Assembly: GCA_905182825.1 (NCBI GenBank)
Contig: CAJJDJ010000111.1
Location: 1 to 20,291 of the forward strand
Reading direction: 5' to 3'
Length of the DNA stretch: 20,291 nucleotides
Source: Thiotrichaceae bacterium UBA7359
Lineage (GTDB): Bacteria > Pseudomonadota > Gammaproteobacteria > Eutrophobiales > Eutrophobiaceae
The translations under genes and the position numbers were made by a program. Each line of letters opens with the position of its first letter. Positions within the stretch are counted from its first letter, which is position 1. Below, one piece after another: positions 15,915 to 20,291 of this stretch. Under the pieces are notes generated by a model. That model made no database searches, was not told where the DNA came from, and saw only the letters and a list, made by a program, of their open reading frames with translations.

Positions 15915-16705
15915 TGTTTCATTCCTTTATTCGGGAACAGACTAAGAGTCAGAGTTTCATAACTGTCATCCAGCACTGCATTGTCAGTGGAGTTTGTGTT
16001 AATTTCTGCGTGCGCATACTTGCGCACATTATCCAAATTAAATATATACGGTTTATTGCTAAAGGTACTGGCCACCCATTGCCAAGAGAAGTTATTACTG
16101 GCGGGATCTCCGTCTATCAGGTGATGTAGAAACCATTTGGCTCCAGCTTGCCACTTGATTCTACGCCAGTGCACAACATAGGCAGCCACATACATACGGG
16201 TATGATTATGCATGTAACCAGTTTGCAGTAGTGTTTCGATGAACTGGTCAATACAGGCGACTCCCGTATTCGCCGTTGCAATATCTTCGGATAACTCATC
16301 TTCGTATTCATCCGCCTGGAAACCCGTCTTATAAGACTCAATATCATCCCAGATATATTTTGGGTGTCGCTGGTAAATACGCTGCCAGTAGTCGCGCCAT
16401 GCGAGCTCTTGAATAAATTTTTCAATCTGTTCCGGATCCTTGCACAGCGCCAATGCCTCATTACGTAGCCGGTCGAGGGTCAAAATGCCATGACGAATAT
16501 ACGGTGACAGCTTAGTTACCTTCCCGTTAAGAAAATTACGTGTACGGCAATATTTAATCGGATCAATATCCTGCAAATGTCGATCAGCCTGACTAATGCC
16601 ACCCATAATCGAGCTAGCATTGATGTTCTGTAGCCAAGGACTAATTTCGCTCACATACTTTACAAGCTGTTTACGATTGGTAAATATTTTTTCGAGTTCA
16701 ATCAT
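15911..16705 (-). CDS. Photolyase/cryptochrome FAD-binding domain protein (short)
   Basis: A 264 aa stand-alone FAD-binding domain of the photolyase/cryptochrome family, with no antenna domain in the same chain. Numbering from ATG 16703-16705: TKLSPY at 64-69 (FAD phosphate contacts), ELAWRDYW at 100-107, TGYMHNHTRM at 162-171 and LIDGDPASNNFSWQW at 196-210. By eye against E. coli PhrB, E100, W103, R104, N167, R170, N204, W208 and W210 match E274, W277, R278, N341, R344, N378, W382 and W384; H168 replaces R342. W185 matches W359, but I find no Trp at the gapless equivalents of W306 or W316. DNA repair activity is plausible but not proven. The frame is open to 16741, but the first 12 residues look unrelated to the family, so I take the internal ATG. 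It overlaps the next gene by four bases. Confidence 0.9.
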   Translation of the reverse strand: MIELEKIFTNRKQLVKYVSEISPWLQNINASSIMGGISQADRHLQDIDPIKYCRTRNFLNGKVTKLSPYIRHGILTLDRLRNEALALCKDPEQIEKFIQELAWRDYWQRIYQRHPKYIWDDIESYKTGFQADEYEDELSEDIATANTGVACIDQFIETLLQTGYMHNHTRMYVAAYVVHWRRIKWQAGAKWFLHHLIDGDPASNNFSWQWVASTFSNKPYIFNLDNVRKYAHAEINTNSTDNAVLDDSYETLTLSLFPNKGMKQ

Positions 16706-16935
16706 CCTGCTGCATCTCGTTCTGGCGCATTGGCATTCCACCTATCAGTGCAAACAATTCTTTCGCTAATACTGGTTTGTTCCTATCCAGTTTAACCTTA
16801 TAGTCTTTACCAACTAGTATAACTCTGATTCTTTTCCGGTTACGACAAAGTGTTAATAGAAAACATTGGCTATCAGTGACTGCTCATTATTATCTATAAA
16901 AACTTGTCATCCGACATTGCGGATATGGTCATCAT
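16698..16935 (-). pseudogene. Probable decayed small gene upstream of the photolyase cluster
   Basis: GAGGAG at 16942-16947 (minus strand) lies six bases before ATG 16935, which opens a frame MMTISAMSDDKF that stops at once. A different frame, open for 61 codons from 16883, ends with ILVGKDYKVKLDRNKP and then KELFALIGGMPMRQNEM before TGA 16700-16698. That TGA overlaps the photolyase start as ATGATTGA, as a real upstream gene in an operon would. A third frame between them reads IDNNEQSLIANVF and HFVVTGKESELY. Joining these would need at least two frame changes and loss of a stop, giving about 78 residues. I do not recognise the family. It may also be chance. Confidence 0.33.
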
Positions 16936-17413
16936 TTCTCGCTCCTCTATGCCTACTACAATCTTCGATAGTATTATATTTTGTCGCTGGTAATTTATGC
17001 TAGTGCTATCAAGTGCGAATACCCATAGAACACGCTTTTATTAGATTAGGTCATGCATCACTAGCCAAACTATTAATCGTCATTGTAATGAAGATCGTAA
17101 AGAAAAAATATTTCATACATTACATAGTTTTGAGCCAGAAAAAGTTCATAGCATCATATTTATTTAAATCGGTAGGATTAAAGGTAAATCAAGTTAATTA
17201 ATCACCTAGATGCTTTTATTATTATAATTGAAATAGATATATACGGAACTGGAATTGAAATAAGACTGTCCAATATATGCTTATCTATACAAAACTTATA
17301 AAAGTAATGCATACGTGAGTGAATATTCCTCTAATCAGCTATTAGAAAATTTATTCTGAGCTAATCATGATTCTCATGCTGTAGCACTTTATCATTTTTT
17401 AGGAGATAGTCAG
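16936..17413. other. 478-base stretch without a convincing gene
   Basis: AT-rich spacer between the photolyase cluster and the DUF427 gene. A 62-codon plus-strand frame (17013-17201) starts with GTG, has no ribosome binding site and no recognisable motif, so I leave it out. A perfect TATAAT on the minus strand (16978-16973) lies about 40 bases before the decayed gene's ATG, but no -35 element sits at proper distance. A minus-strand ribosome binding sequence is at 16942-16947. Confidence 0.45.
17401..17406 (+). promoter_or_regulatory. Strong ribosome binding site before a non-canonical start
   Basis: AGGAGA precedes the DUF427 frame. Seven bases later comes ATA (17414-17416), in frame with the conserved coding sequence; no ATG, GTG or TTG is in frame between the TGA at 17357 and the TTG at 17534. 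It marks the likely start of translation. Confidence 0.5.
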
Positions 17414-17911
17414 ATAGTATTTATAAAAAAAGAAAAAGTCGACCCTGGACAGGAATCAGTCTGGGACTACCCTCGACCGCCAGCACTGCGACATTGTGAT
17501 AAACGTGTTCATATCATACTTAATGGAGAAGTCTTGGCTGACACTAAAACCGCATTATGTGTACTCGAAACTAGTCACCCCCCCACCTATTACCTACCAC
17601 CAGCCGATATTGACATGCAAAAATTAAAGGAAACCAGAGACAATAGTTTTTGTGAATGGAAAGGCATCGCAAACTATTTTGATATAATTTCGAATAACCG
17701 ACAACTTACTCACGTTGCCTGGGCTTACCATAAACCAACAACTATATTTATCGCTTTGAAAGACCATGTCGCTTTTTATGCACATGTTATGGATGCCTGC
17801 TATGTGGATGGTGAAAAAGTTACGTCACAACCTGGCAATTTTTATGGCGGCTGGGTGACGTCCAATTTAGTTGGCCCGTTCAAGGGCGAACCGGGGACTA
17901 TGGGCTGGTGA
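17414..17911 (+). CDS. DUF427 domain protein, start codon non-canonical
   Basis: DUF427 (PF04248) family protein of unknown function. The conserved reading frame shows ESVWDYPRPPAL, then RVHIILNGEVLADTK, the signature CVLETSHPPTYYLPPADID, then SFCEWKGIANYFDI, and the C-terminal FYGGWVTSNLVGPFKG. In the family the VWDYPRPP segment belongs to the protein, so the TTG at 17534 would cut off about 40 conserved residues. The only well-placed initiation point is ATA at 17414, seven bases after AGGAGA, giving 165 aa. Either an ATA start is used, or an ATG has mutated and the gene is weakly expressed or dying. An in-frame GTG at 17315 is separated from the body by a TGA at 17357. It precedes the exonuclease/GIY-YIG gene by 45 bases. 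Confidence 0.75.
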   Translation: MVFIKKEKVDPGQESVWDYPRPPALRHCDKRVHIILNGEVLADTKTALCVLETSHPPTYYLPPADIDMQKLKETRDNSFCEWKGIANYFDIISNNRQLTHVAWAYHKPTTIFIALKDHVAFYAHVMDACYVDGEKVTSQPGNFYGGWVTSNLVGPFKGEPGTMGW

Positions 17912-17917
17912 TATAAT
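17909..17917 (+). promoter_or_regulatory. Putative extended -10 promoter
   Basis: TGATATAAT is a perfect match to the extended -10 (TGnTATAAT). Its TGA is the stop codon of the DUF427 gene. No good -35 is seen at 17 bases upstream, as is usual for extended -10 promoters. Transcription would start near 17924, about 33 bases before the exonuclease/GIY-YIG gene. Confidence 0.45.
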
Positions 17918-17956
17918 CGCCTCTAATAAATAAAACGTTATAAACATTATAAAAAC

Positions 17957-19363
17957 ATGGCTCTGAGAATGTTTGCACAAGATACTGCATTTGTTGACAT
18001 AGAAACGACGGGGGGTAATGCTACTCGAGACCGTATTACTGAACTCGCTATCCTGACAATGAAAGACGGCAAACTTGTCTCTGAGTGGCAAACACTTATT
18101 AATCCGGAAACTTGGATATCTGAACATATTCAACATCTGACCGGCATCAATAATGACATGGTTAGTGTTGCGCCGACCTTCAAAAAAGTCAGTAAAGAAG
18201 TCCTAGAGCGTTTATCGGGCTTCGTTTTTATCGCACATAACGCGAGATTCGATTATGGATTCATCAAGAATGAGTTCAAACGCTGCGGCATGAAGTTTAG
18301 AGCATCTGTTTTATGCACAGTGAAGCTATCCAGAACCTTGTTTCCTGATCAACGACGTCACAACCTTGATAGCATCATGCAAAGACATGGCCTCGTATGC
18401 ACTGCTAGGCATAGGGCTTATGGTGACGCCCGGGTGCTGTTTGATTTTATGTGTGCTCTTTACTCACAATTGGATGCCGAAGATGTAGACAAAGTAATTA
18501 TCCAGTTACTAAAGAAACCCAGCTTGCCATCTCTGATATCCGAGGAGCAGATCGACAATGTGCCTAGTGAGTCAGGTGTTTATCAGTTCTATGATAAGAA
18601 AGGTCTGTTGCTATATGTAGGCAAAAGTGTTCGTTTGCGGGAACGCGTGCTGTCTCACTTTTCCAGCGACCATCAACACACTAAAGAGATGAAAATAAGT
18701 CAGAATATTGCTTCAATTAATTGTATCGAAACTGCGGGTGAACTGGGTGCTCTGCTGCTAGAAGCGAAGTTGATTAAGAAAGAATTGCCTGTTTATAACT
18801 ATCGATTGCGCCGTTATCATAGGCTTGTGACAATTTACTGGGATATAGATGGTGAGCATTCATTACCTTTTATAAATACAGCAAAAACCATAGATCCTCA
18901 GAAAATCGATAACCATTTTGGTTTGTTCAAGACCCGTAAAAAAGCAAAAGAAAAATTATCGCAGCTAGCAAAAGAGCATCAACTTTGTGAAAAGTTATTG
19001 GGGCTTGAGACAGGCAAAGGTAAATGTTTCGCTTATCAGCTAAAAAGATGTCGAGGCGCATGTATAGGGCAGGAATCGGAAATGCAGCATCGCATCCGTT
19101 TAATGCAGGCCCTCCTGCCACAGCGAAACCAAGCATGGCCTTACGCAGGGCGAATAGGAATACGTGAGATCAGTACAGATAGGGAAAAAACCGATATCCA
19201 TTTGTTTGATCACTGGTGTTATCTAGGTACGATTCAACATGAAATTCAACTTGAGCAACTAAAATTATTTGAAGACAATAATTTGATGTTTGATATCGAT
19301 ACTTATCGTATATTGACCTCGTATCTGAAAAAAACTAAACGCCCAGATATTATTCAACTTTAA
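17957..19363 (+). CDS. DEDDh 3'-5' exonuclease fused to GIY-YIG (Cho/UvrC-like) nuclease
   Basis: A 468 aa two-domain nuclease. Residues 8-175 are a DnaQ/epsilon-type exonuclease: Exo I has D14 and E16 in FVDIETTG, Exo II AHNARFD has D99, and Exo III HRAYGD has H152 and D157, so all DEDDh residues are present. Residues about 203-285 are a GIY-YIG domain with GVY (207-209), YVG (220-222), RLRERV, and the late glutamate in LLLEAKLIKKELPVYN. The C-terminal part resembles the region after GIY-YIG in UvrC and Cho, with four cysteines C344, C357, C365 and C369; the C-x7-C-x3-C part matches the 4Fe-4S cysteines of UvrC. The fusion is known in other bacteria (for example mycobacteria). Likely role: incision and trimming in nucleotide excision repair. 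The ATG lacks a Shine-Dalgarno sequence; Met5 is an alternative. Confidence 0.93.
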   Translation: MALRMFAQDTAFVDIETTGGNATRDRITELAILTMKDGKLVSEWQTLINPETWISEHIQHLTGINNDMVSVAPTFKKVSKEVLERLSGFVFIAHNARFDYGFIKNEFKRCGMKFRASVLCTVKLSRTLFPDQRRHNLDSIMQRHGLVCTARHRAYGDARVLFDFMCALYSQLDAEDVDKVIIQLLKKPSLPSLISEEQIDNVPSESGVYQFYDKKGLLLYVGKSVRLRERVLSHFSSDHQHTKEMKISQNIASINCIETAGELGALLLEAKLIKKELPVYNYRLRRYHRLVTIYWDIDGEHSLPFINTAKTIDPQKIDNHFGLFKTRKKAKEKLSQLAKEHQLCEKLLGLETGKGKCFAYQLKRCRGACIGQESEMQHRIRLMQALLPQRNQAWPYAGRIGIREISTDREKTDIHLFDHWCYLGTIQHEIQLEQLKLFEDNNLMFDIDTYRILTSYLKKTKRPDIIQL

Positions 19364-19485
19364 CTTATGTCCTTGTGGTGATGTTTGTTGTGATATACCT
19401 TATAACCATAATGAAAAATTAAAAGAATTCATAATGACTCATTCTAAATCAATGTAGTCTTTTTTGGGGTTTATATTTTAAGCGT

Positions 19486-19941
19486 ATGAGGATGAGTGTA
19501 TTAATGATGAAAATAAATACATTAATTATTTTACTTCTATCTCTATACCAAGCACATCATATTCATGCAGATGAGATTGAAGTATTCGAAGAGGTTGAAA
19601 TATACGGTATCTATGAAGCGTATGATTGCACTATAGAAAAGACTTATATCACAGGTTCTGGAAGATCTACTGACATACGTGGTGGTAAACTACGCATAAC
19701 TATAACTAATGAAGATGTCGAGATTAACAGCGTTCTTGGAAATGTGGATTCTGGCAGTTTAACTTTATTAGTAAAATCAGAACAAGAAATTATTGCCAGA
19801 AGTGATTCTATGATGTTCATTTATGGTGTAAATTCTCATAAATTTTCTTTTGACACTGGCAATGGACAATCAAAGTTTAGAGGTGGGGTTGGACATGTCG
19901 GGAAACAGATTAGGATAGAAGGAACATGCATCGATAGTTAG
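19486..19941 (+). CDS. Unknown exported protein
   Basis: I do not recognise this 151 aa protein. The N-terminus has a signal peptide with core LIILLLSLYQ and probable cleavage near HIHA-DE. The mature part is acidic at first (DEIEVFEEVEIYGIYEAYD) and otherwise reads as beta strands, with KLRITITNEDVEI, SLTLLVKSEQEII and SMMFIYGV. It has two cysteines, one in AYDCTIEK and one in GTCIDS at the very end, which could form a disulfide in the periplasm. The start may instead be ATG 19504, which puts MMKIN directly before the hydrophobic core and has GAGG upstream. It converges with the tail-anchored gene, leaving 23 bases between stops. Base use is like the AT-rich core, unlike the photolyase cluster. 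Confidence 0.72.
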   Translation: MRMSVLMMKINTLIILLLSLYQAHHIHADEIEVFEEVEIYGIYEAYDCTIEKTYITGSGRSTDIRGGKLRITITNEDVEINSVLGNVDSGSLTLLVKSEQEIIARSDSMMFIYGVNSHKFSFDTGNGQSKFRGGVGHVGKQIRIEGTCIDS

Positions 19942-19964
19942 AAATATTTATATTTTTGAAGATT

Positions 19965-20291
19965 TTACTGAAACATCGCTGTTGCACCTATCAAAAGACC
20001 AACCAAAACACCGAATGGTATTGCTATTTTTCTTCTAGGCTCTTCCTCTGCTTCAGGAATTGGCTGAGAGACAGCTTCTCCACCTTCTGCACCATGATAA
20101 ACATACTTATCATTCACATGATAAGAGTAATCATTGCCATTGATATTAAATGCTTTTAATCCTTTATTGCTCAATTTCAGATTCAATATCGCTGGTTTGT
20201 CATCTAGTTGATTCATCATTATAGTTTTTCTAGGTTCAACAAATGACCTGTCAAATCTAATGCCAAAATCATTATCTAACTTTTTAGGCTG
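19965..20291 (-). CDS. Unknown protein with C-terminal membrane anchor, 5' end outside window
   Basis: The reading frame has no stop upstream of the ATG at 20219 and stays open to the right edge (Gln-Pro-Lys-Lys-Leu... at 20291), so this is most likely the C-terminal 108 residues of a longer protein rather than an 84 aa one. The visible part has a beta-rich segment (ILNLKLSNKGLKAFNING then DYSYHVNDKYVYHG), an acidic proline-containing linker (PIPEAEEEP), a basic RRK and a C-terminal hydrophobic helix IAIPFGVLVGLLIGATAMF. That layout suggests a tail-anchored inner membrane protein with its main part in the cytoplasm. I do not recognise the family. Confidence 0.65.
   Translation of the reverse strand, partial: QPKKLDNDFGIRFDRSFVEPRKTIMMNQLDDKPAILNLKLSNKGLKAFNINGNDYSYHVNDKYVYHGAEGGEAVSQPIPEAEEEPRRKIAIPFGVLVGLLIGATAMFQ

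Noticed and set aside
16742..16878. 9-base direct repeat CTATCAGTG at 16742-16750 and 16870-16878, like a target-site duplication
   Set aside because: The 119 bases between have no terminal inverted repeats or transposase; part of them reads as the decayed gene. Chance is likely.
17013..17201. 62-codon plus-strand frame, lysine-rich
   Set aside because: GTG start without a ribosome binding site, no motif, AT-rich filler composition.
17315..17359. GTG-started frame before the DUF427 gene with in-frame TGA, read as a selenocysteine codon
   Set aside because: The upstream residues do not match the family, and no conserved partner for Sec is known in DUF427; the TGA is most likely an ordinary stop in non-coding DNA.
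1..20291. CRISPR arrays, insertion sequences, rRNA
   Set aside because: No regularly spaced repeats, no transposase-like frame and no rRNA sequence recognised in the window.

Overview
The window looks like chromosomal DNA of an AT-rich gammaproteobacterium (hand-counted sample lines are about 25-35% G+C in the conserved genes). The evidence is the rpsU-yqeY-dnaG-rpoD order, a bacterial-type class II CCA enzyme, a MidA-like methyltransferase beside folate genes, and an NDUFA9-like protein next to cca. I cannot name the genus.

Left part (1-13647): core genome. It starts with the 3' end of a complex I NDUFA9-like gene, followed by cca. On the minus strand come the MidA/NDUFAF7-like methyltransferase, an unknown lipoprotein gene and uppP, which form one tight unit. 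Next are a plus-strand pteridine reductase (FolM type), a convergent small lipoprotein gene and a minus-strand folB-folK pair, so folate biosynthesis is concentrated here. plsY and tsaD converge. The macromolecular synthesis cluster rpsU, yqeY, dnaG, rpoD follows and ends in a tRNA gene with anticodon CAT, probably the lysidine-type tRNA-Ile2.

Right part (13648-20291): accessory DNA. After the tRNA there are two copies of a leader-plus-signal-peptide segment. The first belongs to a small BamE-like secreted protein gene that is broken, or slippage-dependent, at an A8 tract. The second leads into a different or truncated reading frame. Then comes a minus-strand cluster of visibly higher G+C: a photolyase/cryptochrome FAD-binding domain and a photolyase-like alpha/beta domain as two separate overlapping genes in inverted order, followed by a renalase-like flavoprotein. 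Upstream of it is a probable decayed small gene. A DUF427 gene without a canonical start codon follows, and its stop codon overlaps an extended -10 promoter for a DEDDh exonuclease/GIY-YIG (Cho/UvrC-like) fusion nuclease. The window closes with an unknown exported protein and the 3' part of a tail-anchored protein running off the right edge.

The most unusual content is the 14.4-19.4 kb block, which reads as a light/DNA-damage module: split photolyase, flavin oxidoreductase, DUF427 and a repair-type nuclease. Its joint function is my inference.
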